Shown here: one piece after another, positions 14,518-23,300 of the stretch | How the letters are laid out: every line of letters begins with the position of its first letter | How positions within the stretch are numbered: the stretch's first letter is position 1 | Source of the DNA: Anthopleura xanthogrammica | Taxonomy: Eukaryota; Cnidaria; Anthozoa; Actiniaria; Actiniidae | Reading direction: 5' to 3' | Assembly (NCBI GenBank): GCA_964019055.1 | Contig: OZ025206.1 | Coordinates: 14,357,291-14,421,290, forward strand | Length of the DNA stretch: 64,000 bases | Notes under the pieces: model-generated | The model's input: the letters and a program-made list of their open reading frames with translations, nothing else | What the model was told of the DNA's origin: nothing | Database searches by the model: none | Position numbers and translations under genes: made by a program

Positions 14518-14854
14518 AAGACGAAGGCCTAACGCAGCTATCACGATAAAAGCACCTTCTGTGAGTAGGGGTTATTGTCATATTGAATTGGAATGTACAG
14601 CTACTTTCTCGCTGTTTTAGCAGGTGTAGTGTACATTTTGAAGAACGTTCAATTTTACAACGCTTTTTCACCAAGTTGCCCCCAAAAAACCGCAATGTAT
14701 TATGGGGATATAAAAATGGCGACTGATTTATAATTCACAATTTTAGCCAATTTTTTCTTTCATCTTTTTTCTATTTCTCTTATCTTTTTTCTTTTCTTTT
14801 TGTCATTGTCTTCAGTAGAACTAACTTCTTTACTTTCATTTCCAGGAGGCTTAA
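1186..14854 (+). CDS. CASC3: CASC3 (Barentsz/MLN51), exon junction complex core subunit
   Basis: CASC3 joins eIF4A3, MAGOH and Y14 in the exon junction complex, clamps spliced mRNA, and acts in mRNA localisation, translation and decay. Exons (GT-AG, phases agree, 2988 nt, 995 aa): 1186-1242, 1336-1404, 1536-1598, 1735-1783, 2832-3163, 4070-4138, 5299-5465, 6406-6517, 6944-7830, 8261-8517, 8959-9002, 9201-9249, 9902-10096, 10615-10698, 11146-11340, 12552-12705, 14084-14132, 14414-14560, 14846-14854. The SELOR module is split over exons 7 and 8: KDPAFVPRR..FWSHDDRW (about 242-260), then RKLW and NEDEQLPKTREEL (to 306). Further conserved islands are KAYSQSRGRGRGRG (about 635-650), KPKRYSSQRQR (about 743-753) and AAITIKAPS at the C terminus. 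The N terminus is acidic with D-D-K-N-E repeats and a poly-E run. Exon 9 is a 295-codon R/D/E/Q-rich tract. Exon 18 has poly-Q. It is longer than human CASC3 (703 aa), mainly through these low-complexity regions. The start is the first ATG in frame with exon 2. Identity is firm; exact short-exon borders are less so. Confidence 0.93.
1822..2390. mobile_element. MITE-like inverted-repeat element in CASC3 intron 4
   Basis: Terminal inverted repeats: TAGAACAAATGAATTGGGTT at 1822 pairs with AACCCAATTCATT..TTGTTCTA ending at 2390. Longer internal arms are also complementary: AGAGGCTTTACTTAGTTC near 1876 against GAACTAAGTAAAGCCTCT near 2330. No transposase frame is present, so this is a non-autonomous DNA element. 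Confidence 0.7.
2464..2712. mobile_element. MITE-like inverted-repeat element in CASC3 intron 4
   Basis: AATAGACCTTTTTCCAAAAT at 2464 is matched by its reverse complement ATTTTGGAAAAAGGTCTATT ending at 2712, with GGCAGCC/GGCGGC continuing inward on both arms. It is about 250 bp with no coding capacity. It sits a short distance after the 1822-2390 element in the same intron. Confidence 0.7.
3716..3895 (+). mobile_element. tRNA-derived SINE in CASC3 intron 5
   Basis: The head resembles a tRNA gene: TGGTGTAGTCCGTAGG (A box-like) and GGGTTCCATCCC (B box-like). It is followed by a body ending in GGGTTCTCC..TTTCCTCCCTCC and AAAATCAA. The same body and tail recur at 32973-33165 and 48344-48535. A further diverged fragment lies at about 3236-3310. 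Confidence 0.6.
4192..4423. mobile_element. MITE-like inverted-repeat element in CASC3 intron 6
   Basis: The arms ACTGCATCCTGAATA and CAAGACCAAAGGACATTGTC at 4194-4236 are mirrored by GACAATGCCCTTTGGTCTTG and TATTCAGTATGCAGT at 4388-4423. No open frame is present. Confidence 0.6.
4636..5022. mobile_element. MITE-like inverted-repeat element in CASC3 intron 6
   Basis: TTACAGTGCATTGCACATAA at 4636 pairs with TTATGTGAAATGCACTGTAA ending at 5022, with further pairing (CTTTTGATG against CCTTCAAAAG). The interior holds several imperfect GAAGTTC/GAACTTC palindromes. About 387 bp, non-coding. Confidence 0.65.
5634..5938. mobile_element. MITE-like inverted-repeat element in CASC3 intron 7
   Basis: TAGAGTGCATTTAGTCAAAC at 5635 is matched by GTGACTAAATTCACTCTA ending at 5938. 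The interior also carries inverted ATTAGATAA / TTAGATAAATGTATCTAA pieces. Non-coding. A short (AAAAT)n run follows at 6001-6022. Confidence 0.6.
6564..6783. mobile_element. MITE-like inverted-repeat element in CASC3 intron 8
   Basis: AGAGCAGTTTTTGTATGAGT at 6564-6583 pairs with ACTCATATGAAAACTGCTCT at 6764-6783, and short inner repeats flank a TTACTGTAG/CTACAGTAA pair. Non-coding. A related AGAGCAGTTTTAGTATGA end is seen at 43744. Confidence 0.6.
11580..12420. repeat. 133-bp tandem repeat in CASC3 intron 15
   Basis: The landmark AGATGCAGAATAATTTGAAC recurs at about 11902, 12042, 12175 and 12308, which gives a 133-bp period for the last three. A diverged first copy lies at about 11594. Each unit carries CACCCCCTGGGTCCGCCTAT and a CAGATTTCAAAAATCAACG segment. 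The intron is 11341-12551; the array has no gene content. Confidence 0.8.
13477..13564. repeat. Hairpin inverted repeat in CASC3 intron 16
   Basis: GTGCTTTATGGGATTTAAAG at 13479 and CTCTAAATCCCATAAAGCAC ending near 13563 can fold into a stem with a loop of about 45 nt. Nothing else is recognisable around it. Confidence 0.5.
13852..13990 (+). mobile_element. Possible tRNA-derived SINE head in CASC3 intron 16
   Basis: A-box-like AGTTGGTTAGTGCGCGGCGG and B-box-like GAGTTCGATTG are spaced as in a tRNA. A G-run at 13955-13967 follows. The tail is not the same as in the main SINE family, so this may be another lineage or a decayed copy. Confidence 0.35.
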
Positions 14855-15456
14855 CTCGTCTCAAGGTCGTAATCTCTTATCTACCTATGTCAAGCAGCCA
14901 AGCATAACCCTAGGCCTGCCATCATCACACTGTCTTAAAAATGAAAAATGAATATTTGAAGTTGCCTTTTAGGTCACTCACTGATGGTATACCAAGCGGA
15001 AATGGTCGACAGTAGTATTTTAGTGTTTGCGCATTGTTGATATAAAAGGGATATATAAGATATATTAATATTGGGCTGGAAAATACGGTAATACCTTTTT
15101 ATTCTGGAAAATGGGTATACAGACGCTGTATACAAACAAAGAAAATCAATTCTTATTTCCACTTTTTGATCACAAATTACACTACATTTTACATTATAAA
15201 CATTCTTAGTAAGTTACTATTATCGTGATTTTGAGGCAATTGTTCTAATAGTATAGAATATTTAACAAATATTTTCAAAACTTAATGTAGGTCCGGTGTT
15301 TTTTGTTTTTTTTTCGTGTTTAGTTCTCGCATTTTTTTTCAGTAGAAAGCTTTCTACTTTCGTTATTATAGATAGGAAATTTTAAAAAATCAGGCAAAGA
15401 AAATGAAAGTTTGCTTGATCTTTTTCTACGTTTTGAAAATCTTTGTACTTTTGTCT

Positions 15457-15462
15457 AATAAA
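15457..15462 (+). terminator. Candidate CASC3 polyadenylation signal
   Basis: AATAAA lies about 600 nt after the CASC3 stop codon. It is the first well-placed plus-strand canonical hexamer I found in the AT-rich 3' flank. Confidence 0.4.
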
Positions 15463-15546
15463 ACGACAAACGTCGAGCAAAAACAAAAATATATGTGTGC
15501 GCGCCTCTTGTATAGTTTGCATATTTGTTATAATTCATTTGATATC

Positions 15547-15734
15547 GTTTGAAACGAAAGGGCTGCCACTAATTTTTTTATTTATTTTGACGTTTTGGTC
15601 GTGATACTGCGACCTTCATCAGTAATATGTAAGCTATGCGAATTACATCGTTATTTATCTTCTACACATTGGGAAAGTAAACATACACGTTTGTTCGTTG
15701 AATGTAGGATAGTAAAAACCCTTTCGTTTCAAAC
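15547..15734. mobile_element. Short inverted-repeat element
   Basis: GTTTGAAACGAAAGGG at 15547-15562 is the exact reverse complement of CCCTTTCGTTTCAAAC at 15719-15734. The interior has no gene. It is about 188 bp, consistent with a MITE. Confidence 0.6.
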
Positions 15735-15883
15735 AGTTATATTATGTCTGATCTATAGCAAATCTCCAATTTTAATTGATGTTATGTAGTTAAGTTTGTC
15801 TGGGGTGGGTCTTGGGGAAGTTCATTGGGCGCCCGAGATCTTCCTTCCTGTCCAGGATTTCCTAGAAAATGTGGGTATTAGTA

Positions 15884-16302
15884 TACAGCTATTTCAAAAA
15901 AGGTTGGTGAAGGTTTTGTTGCATGTTGCTTGTTGCGCTGCGGCATGTAACATGTTGCACGTTGCTTACCAAGCTTGAAATTTATTATATTCATATGTAA
16001 ATAATGTCAGCACAGAAGAAAATATCAATTTATAATTTTTCTTGGCTACGCCTCGTGAGTATATAACATTTTGACCAACTCTTGACGTCATATCGTGGTA
16101 AATGAGAGGACATACCACTCTAAACCATCGGAAATTCATATGTAAATAATGTCAACACAGATGAAACTGTGAATATGCTGGTAAAACCTGCAAAGTCTGA
16201 GAAAATTCCATATTGTTGTGACCTTGTTGCTTGAATTCACATCTCTCATACTGCATTTGGGGCAAGCAAGAAAAGATTCACCAACCCTTTTTGAAATAGC
16301 TG
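15884..16302. mobile_element. MITE family 1, copy 1 (with internal insertion)
   Basis: This copy begins ACAGCTATTTCAAAAAAGGT and ends TTTTGAAATAGCT, flanked on the left by TA. The same ends occur at 19203-19495 and 63565-63872. This copy is about 120 bp longer than the others. The core segment TTCATATGTAAATAATGTCA occurs twice (near 15989 and 16136), bracketing about 130 bp of extra sequence that contains CTTGGCTACGCCTCGTGAG. That looks like a nested insertion or a tandem duplication. Confidence 0.75.
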
Positions 16303-16650
16303 ACCGTTCTCTCTTGAGTGAACCCCATCTTAAAACCCTAGATCCGTCCCTGGTTATCGTACTATAATCGCAGGCAGGTTAACTCATGAGTACGCGGCCG
16401 GTTCTGTTGTGTTGAAGGTCGGCGAAGCAAAGACAATAGCATTTACCCGTGACGATATAGCCTTTTGAGTGACATCAATAATCCTGATCTGACATATTTA
16501 ATTTGTACTTAGGTTTTTTGTGGGCGGGGGTGCATGTCCTATGCACCAATGGACACCCCCTGGAACTGCCCTTGTCCATAACCAGACAATGCCTCAAGTC
16601 AAGTACACAATTTTAGAGTTTGATCCAGTGCCAGGCTAATGGCATCAAGC
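16303..16650. other. Intergenic, no gene seen
   Basis: This lies between MITE copy 1 and the stop codon of the 545-aa gene. It holds fragments of the CTGGCTACGCCCCTG-type repeat seen elsewhere (GATCCGTCCCTGG near 16340, and a G/C-rich run near 16520-16565). It should include the 3' UTR of the minus-strand gene, but no convincing polyadenylation hexamer was found close by. Confidence 0.4.
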
Positions 16651-18288
16651 TCATTTACCGTTATAACTGAAATGTTTTCCGCTTTCAAGATCTTGACTGA
16701 GTGGTGACTTCAATGAGCTACGTAGAGGATGCCATGTGGAACAGCTCGGAGGATCAGACATATTACGCTTAAGAACAGGATGATGTTGCGGAATGTCCTC
16801 TGGCTTTCTAAACATCCCTACGTTCTGGAAAAATACACTTCCATCGATGGTAGGAGAAGTGCTCTCCGTATTAGAGAGATCTGAAAGACTGGGGACCTTT
16901 AAGGATACTGCCATATAAGACGGTGTACAAGGTGCAGAATTTGATAGATACAAAGAAAAAGGTGAAAGATTCGCGTCATTTGAAGGTTGCCATATAGAAG
17001 GCCGAGAACTAGTAGGCGACCATGGACTAGGGAGTAATGGCGATGAGCGTCTTCGATTCCAGTACGACTCCAGGTCCCTAAACTTTCGGAAAAACGTATC
17101 GTCAGCTTCGTCTTTGGGATAATCAGGAAGGCTATAAGTTCTGCTTTTGTTTGTCTTGAAGAGACCTTCATCCAAGTCGACTGCAACTGGAGTGGGGTGA
17201 AAGAATTCTATTTTCGTCTCACCCTTCTGTGAACCCCATGGGCAATCGGCGATCCTGATATGCTTGCACCCATTGGGGGGACAGAATATAACTTCACCAG
17301 TATCTATCCCGGGAATGTCTAGTAATGGTAAAAGGCCAATGAATTCCAATCTGTGAAATGCTTTTCTACTGTGGGTGCCATGTTTGCCCAGCTTCTGATG
17401 TTTGGTCCTATTGTCCTCTCTTGGTTGTCGCATCCTTTGTCTGTACTCTTGATTCAAATCGTTGGTGGGTTCTTGATATGATGCTGGGTTTTTGATAGCT
17501 AACGACAGAGAGGCCGCATTCGTTAAGGCCTGACGTCTCAGGGAAGGAATGCCCCCTCCCTTGCCATGGTAATCCATTGAACTATAGTTACCTCGCAAAG
17601 GATAATTTGGCTTTCCGCCAAAGCTTTTACTCCTGGTAACTGGCATGTGATTGCGTCTTGATGATGTACTGGATGAGCTCGTGGTCTTGTGTAACTTTTC
17701 TTTACGATACGATCGTTCACCCTTTCCTTCCATCACACTTCGATTCTTTGTTGTCTTGACAAAGGCCGGTCTGCGTTGGTCTTGATGAAATTGTCTGGGG
17801 GGAAATGGTGATGATCTTTCGTTGAGCTGAATGTCCACTGTTTTGGTGTTTATTTCTTCACAATCAAAATTATTGACATCTCTTCCATTTCTTCTCCAAG
17901 GAAATGAAGAAACTTCCCTATCAGAAAAACTTCTAGGCCTTAATCCACGATTTTTCGAATTGGCTTGAAATTCTCCCGGTAAAATTTGGAAAGGAGAATT
18001 AAATTGCTCAAATACCTTTCCATTGCCCTTGTCTGTGAATGCATCCATAGACGTCGAAAACTCGGGCAAGTGGCTAGTAAAAGACATCTGGTCTGGAAAT
18101 TCAGATACGTCGTGTATCTTCATATGGCTGGCATTATCAATAATGTCTCCAATGGCGTCGTCATAACTGAAAAAGGTACCATATTCGACTACATTTCTGC
18201 TCGTTCCCTTGTCAAGCGCTTTCTCAAGTTGCTCTAGCGGTTTGTTTCTTCCAGTACTTTTTCCCCCAGGAACGTTCTGAAACTCCAT
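16651..18288 (-). CDS. Ser/Pro-rich 545-aa protein, unknown function
   Basis: This is a single uninterrupted coding exon, by far the longest clean frame on its strand. I start it at the ATG at 18288-18286 (M-E-F-Q-N-V-P, context ACCGATGG). The frame extends 25 codons further upstream but without another ATG. I do not recognise the family. There is no signal peptide, transmembrane segment or Cys-rich domain. It is rich in Ser, Pro, Arg and Asn and mostly predicted disordered. Short motifs: KIEF at about residues 359-362 (fits the PP1-docking RVxF pattern), and two RxxSxP sites, RTYSLP (Ser about 386) and RNMSDP (Ser about 511), that fit 14-3-3 or basophilic-kinase sites. RSFSDRE and RSKSF are similar basic-Ser motifs. 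The centre has a more ordered-looking block, LLPLLDIPGIDTGEVIF..CPPNGCKHIRIADCPWG. A phospho-regulated adaptor is a guess only. No introns are evident. Confidence 0.75.
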   Translation of the reverse strand: MEFQNVPGGKSTGRNKPLEQLEKALDKGTSRNVVEYGTFFSYDDAIGDIIDNASHMKIHDVSEFPDQMSFTSHLPEFSTSMDAFTDKGNGKVFEQFNSPFQILPGEFQANSKNRGLRPRSFSDREVSSFPWRRNGRDVNNFDCEEINTKTVDIQLNERSSPFPPRQFHQDQRRPAFVKTTKNRSVMEGKGERSYRKEKLHKTTSSSSTSSRRNHMPVTRSKSFGGKPNYPLRGNYSSMDYHGKGGGIPSLRRQALTNAASLSLAIKNPASYQEPTNDLNQEYRQRMRQPREDNRTKHQKLGKHGTHSRKAFHRLEFIGLLPLLDIPGIDTGEVIFCPPNGCKHIRIADCPWGSQKGETKIEFFHPTPVAVDLDEGLFKTNKSRTYSLPDYPKDEADDTFFRKFRDLESYWNRRRSSPLLPSPWSPTSSRPSIWQPSNDANLSPFSLYLSNSAPCTPSYMAVSLKVPSLSDLSNTESTSPTIDGSVFFQNVGMFRKPEDIPQHHPVLKRNMSDPPSCSTWHPLRSSLKSPLSQDLESGKHFSYNGK

Positions 18289-18419
18289 CGGTAAAAAAAT
18301 TAGTTGGATATGTTGTTCATTTCTGTGGTATGCTATCTTTTTATTCTCTGGTCTAGAATTCAACAGAGTACGTCCAAAACTTTGAACTGCCCGTTAAATT
18401 TGGTTTCTCCCTAATAAGG

Positions 18420-18680
18420 AACTTAAATGACGTCAAGAGTCCAAAAAGGTGCAAAGCGGTTCTTGAAATCCAATCATGTTCAGCCCCGCCTATCTTCTTT
18501 ACTTGAGCCTTCCAGTAATTAGCAGGTCCAAAAAAGGCTTACATGACGTAAAGACTGAAATCGAAATACGTTTTCCTATCCCAATCAAAATTAGGAGGGC
18601 ATGGCCGAAAGGTTCAGGTAAAACTAATGGTCCTCTTACGCAGGAATTTTAGAACTGATAAGGTGCCATTGACGTAAAGA
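18420..18680 (-). promoter_or_regulatory. Three TGACGT (CRE/ATF-like) sites upstream of the 545-aa gene
   Basis: TGACGTCA, a full palindromic CRE, lies at 18428-18435, 140 bp upstream of the ATG. TGACGTAA occurs at 18544-18551 and 18670-18677. The sites sit in imperfect copies of a segment of about 120 bp that also shares CCAAAAAAGG-type sequence (SRF-like). CREB/ATF control is inferred from the motif alone. Confidence 0.4.
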
Positions 18681-19202
18681 GCAAAGTGGAAAGTCTCCGC
18701 GAACGGTCAACGCCTGTTGCTTTTATCCATTTCTTATCTCAACATTGGTATTTCCATCAACTAGCAACATCCGAATAAGGGAGGTCAAATACAAGGGGGG
18801 GGGGGGGGGGTGGTACATGAATGCACGGTTACATGAACTTTAGAATATTATGCAGAATTATATTTTATTTGTAATGGATATTAGAATGTATTAGCACACG
18901 AAGACCATACACTGATCCGACAGAGGGGTTGTCAAATGAAATAAATTCACTAAATTTACACACCCTTACACTAGATAAGACACTAGATACACGTACAATA
19001 GATTTATTGAAATATTGAAGAATATTACATGATTGTGTTGTGTGACGACCAACTGAGTACACCACCACGGATACACTGTTGCATATGTTAACTATAAGAC
19101 CCCGGCCCGATCTTGTTTTAAAGTTCCTGGTTATAATCTCTGTCCGAATAAATACAAATCCCAGGAAGTATACAGGTTGAGTAAACATCAGTACAAGTAG
19201 AT

Positions 19203-19495
19203 TATACAGCTTTCAGAAAAGGTTGGTGAAGGTTTTGTTGCATGTTTCATGCTGCATGTTGCATGCTGCATGTTGCACGTTGCTTACCAAGCTTGAAATG
19301 TGTTATATTCATATGTAAATAATATCAGCACAGAAGAAAATATCCTCGAAAAATCTGCAGACAAAGCTTAGGAAAATTCCATATTACTGTGACCGGCCTT
19401 TCGCTCATTGAATTCACATCACTCATATAGCATTTCGGGCTTGGTATGAAACAAGTAACAAAACCTTCACCAACCTTTTTTGAAATAACTGTATA
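19203..19495. mobile_element. MITE family 1, copy 2
   Basis: It begins TATACAGCTTTCAGAAAAGG and ends CCTTTTTTGAAATAACTGTATA, giving terminal inverted repeats of about 30 bp including GGTTGGTGAAGGTTTTGTTG / CAAAACCTTCACCAACC. It shares TTCATATGTAAATAAT with copies 1 and 3. About 293 bp, non-coding. Confidence 0.8.
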
Positions 19496-20154
19496 TAGAC
19501 GTGCGTTTTTGAGTATGAGGTTTTCGTGAGTGCTGTTTAATTGACGTGGTACTAATAGTCTCTGAAAGTCTTCTTAGCGAATCTGTTGATCACAAATACA
19601 GTGAAAAGCTTTAGTTTGCTGGTCTTTAATTTTGGTTTTGTCAAATGGTCAAAGTGCCAATGGGGGTAACGGAATGTCAGTTAACTATAACTAGCTTTTT
19701 GGCCAATTGTCAGTTAACTACTAATTAACTTTACAAGCCCTGACTATAATATTCAACGAAAATAACAGAAATGTCAGTTAACTGTTAACTTTCATTTGTC
19801 AGTTAACTACTAATTTTTAGGCCAATTGTCAGTTAACTGTAAACCCCATTAACACCGTCCCGTTACACCGTGTAACATGGCTGTGCAATTTTCTCAACAA
19901 ATTGTATCGCAATGCTTGTATTAGGATGTGTATTAGGATCGGATTCGTTCACAGGACAATCTCTTCATTATGTTAGTTCTTTTTACACGCTTTCCTTGTC
20001 ATAGCCCTTTCTGGAATAGCAAACATAGTGCATTGTGGTCAATTAACTTAATTCGGTGGTACAAACGTCTTTTAATAATCATGCCTTATGTATGGTGTCG
20101 TTTGCACCCATTAAGCTATAGCTTGCATTCAATTTATCGAACTCGAAACGAGCC
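19496..20154. other. Intergenic with GTCAGTTAACT repeats, no gene seen
   Basis: Between 19675 and 19845 the 11-mer GTCAGTTAACT recurs five times, twice within GGCCAATTGTCAGTTAACT. The remaining sequence shows no coding signal. The frame at 19970-20224 lacks any domain or splice support. Confidence 0.45.
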
Positions 20155-20307
20155 TATAGACCTTTCCCGAATTCGCTTGGATGATCACGAAACAATGGTT
20201 TCAAGTCGCGATTATTGGCCTTGATAAATAAAAGAATGAAGTTCAGTCTAGACTCGGAACCATTGTTTCATGATCATATATTCAAGCGAATTCGGGAAAG
20301 GTCTATT
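20155..20307. mobile_element. Inverted-repeat element abutting the gene A stop
   Basis: ATAGACCTTTCCCGAATTCG at 20156 mirrors CGAATTCGGGAAAGGTCTAT ending at 20306, and the arms extend inward through CTTGGATGATCACGAAACAATGG / CCATTGTTTCATGATC. The element is about 153 bp and begins six bases past the gene A stop codon, so it forms part of its 3' UTR. Confidence 0.7.
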
Positions 20308-20312
20308 AATAC

Positions 20313-23300
20313 TTACACTTTAGCCTTATTGCTTCTCTTCTTCCTCAGAGATCTTTTACCGAATCCTTGTACTAACCATGGTGGGAAGGTGGGGGGTGGT
20401 TTAGTCTTCGGTAATGTAATGATTTCCCATGGGGAGGTAGTAGGGGCTTTTGGCGCTTCAAGATTAAAAGATAACAGTATCGATGAAACATTACGTTTAT
20501 AATCAAATTAGTTGAAAGGCACCGAAGTTTCAAGAGGATCCTGAAGGGGTAAAATAGGAGCTGGATTTCGCTTTTTTTGGGACTGGGAAAATGAGATTTC
20601 ATGAACTGGGAATTAGCCATTACTGGGATTGGGATTTTGCAAAAACTATAACTCGGACCGCAGAGTTTTTGCATGACTGGGACTGAAGCAGATATGTTTG
20701 TTTGGTTTTGCTTCATATGCAATGTTGTGATTGGATCATCAATGGTCATTGTGTTTGCGCTTACTTTATAGGAGGGCGCGTCGAACTCTTTTGTGCTGTT
20801 AGACTCGGATACGAGAACAGAAGCCATTATAGGATTGACTCAACTTACCGCAACGAGGGCAGCAACGTCCCGGAATGTACTCTGGATTAGGACAATTTTC
20901 TGAGCACATTGTGCGGACACATGAAGCTTCACCGTTGATACATTGACATTGCATGCATGTTCCATTTGTTCTTCTGTCATCCCACTCTTCTCCATTCATT
21001 TTATCTTTACCCAGGTGATGGCAAGCTTTATATAAAAATAATAATAACACCGAAACGTGTTCGATCTACCGTTTTATTGGTTATACTTGAAACTACCTAC
21101 CCATCAGGCTATCATGCACCCAGCATCGATCCATTGATCCATTCATTTATCCACCAACCCACAATCACCCACCCACCCATCCATCCATCCAGTCATTCAA
21201 CCACCCATCCATTCACCTACCTATACCTACCTAACCAGCAATTCATCCATCCGTCCATTCAACCACCCATCCATCTACCTACCTACCTACCTACCCACCC
21301 ATCCACCCAGCCATCCATCCATATATTCATCCATTCACTCTACTCAATCCCACCCATCCTTCCAATCTATCATTTTTTGCCAAAAGATATTGCCATCAAA
21401 TGTCACCTCATAATAGGTCTCAAGATTTAGGAGGCATGATGACGTTTCATACCTACACTTCCACAATCCCTTTCGATAGCATTATTTGTTGTGCTAATTT
21501 TCACTATTGTCTTGGTATTCTCAAAGGAGTTTTAACATTTGAATATGAAAATAGATTTTGAAAAGGATTGTGGTAGTTTAGGTATGAAACGTCATGAGGT
21601 TAGGGGTCTATTTTCAGCAGTACTTACCACATTTTCTACAGCAAGCATTTTTACTTGGAGGCATATACTTCTCACACAAGAATGCATAGTCACAGGCTAT
21701 AGACTTGCATTGGGTGTGTCCATCATTGCATTTACATGCTTCACATTGTGCTGGGCTATGTGGGATGTAGTGAGTACGACCATTGGCATAATTCGGGTCG
21801 TTAACGTTACAGTTTTCTGAAAGGAAACAAGTCAATATATGACTTCCAAAAACCGCAAAAGAACAGTGTTCGTATCAGTTGAAAACGTATTACAAGACGT
21901 ACACAATCTAGACGTGGAGCAGTCTCTGTATTGATTTGGTCGATAACTGACTGTGTGATCCTTGCTCAGCCAAATTATCCAAACAACACAACAAGCAGTA
22001 TCCAAGAGAAATACTGAATGAGACTACGCAGTCTATACACAACCTAATATTCTGTAGCATTAGAATAATATATTATACGTTGTTATAGGATCTCGACAAT
22101 AAATTGAGAAAACTAATCTTTGCCCAAAAAGGATGGACGCAATGCTTACAAGTACTTGTCTAGTAGTTTTGTCGCTTATGTCAGTGCCAAACACTTAATT
22201 TATTGTTGGATTATCCGATACGTACAGATTTAATTTCTGGCAGCGAGAGCAAGCCGACCTAAACGCCTTAAATGCTGACTTAAATGCCTCTACTTTTTAT
22301 GTACTTCTGCGGCCGCCAAAGGAAATTTGCAGCAAATTACACGCAAAGTCTAATTCCATCGTTTGCCTGGCTAGAGGGACAATGAAAAACTTTGGGGAAG
22401 GAACTTGAGTACAGATATAAGATTCTTAGACTCAATCGATGGGGTATTTGGTATTTATTTACAGTACTTACGTATTCTAATCTGGTAGACAGCGTTGGTC
22501 ATCGGGCCAGCAACATGCGAGACACATTCCGATGACTTTTGAAATTTTTTATAGTGATCTGGATCAGAATCGGTTCGACACTCGCCCCAGTTTTCCACAG
22601 AGAATACAGCGTCAGTTTTTCCAGACTTGAGCAGTTCCTTGGCACAAATTCTTACGATATAGCTCAAGTCCCTCCATTTTGTCCAGTCGATTTGTGCTCT
22701 AGCGTTGAAAAACGATTGGCGAAAGGCGCGGTTGTGCCATCCCACGTCTTTGTAACACCCAAGGTATTTGAGGTCTTCAGGCCTGACATCTAGATTACAT
22801 ATTAGATTAAGTATAAAATCTTAAGACAAAAGCATTTCGTTTGCACGTTGCACCATGGCGGCCATGCTTGTGGTATTCATGAACAAAAGGTTTCTCATCA
22901 GCTTCCATTAACAATACCACTAACATGGCCGTCACAACTTTGTCTTTTGACTCTCTTGGGGATGATCGCAATGATTGCAAATCATCAACCCACTTGGACG
23001 AAATATTTTCCCATTTTAACCCACACGCGTGTCATTTTTTATTTTAAATGTTCGCTTTTATTTTATCTTACACGCATAGCAGAACTGAAGAACGCAAACA
23101 TCACATGAAATGAGGCAAAGAAAACAGCGCTAGCAGAGAATAGAGTGAGGTGGAGGACGATGATTAAGGGCCTATGTTTCCTAAGGATCGAACGAAGAGG
23201 ATTAAGTCAAGTAAGTCTTATTTTACTGGTAAACGAAGAAATTATACTCAAGGGAATTAATGAGTCACGGTCTGAAAATATGGGAAAATATTACGAGTCT

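Noticed and set aside
20957..21430. 157-aa plus-strand His/Pro/Ser-rich frame
   Set aside because: Produced by the CCAT/CCAC microsatellite in a gene A intron; no splice or domain support.
22848..23108. YY1-like CCATGGCGGCCATG in gene A intron 2, possible internal promoter
   Set aside because: Only a motif. The downstream frame has no domain and no exon on the plus strand could be linked to it.
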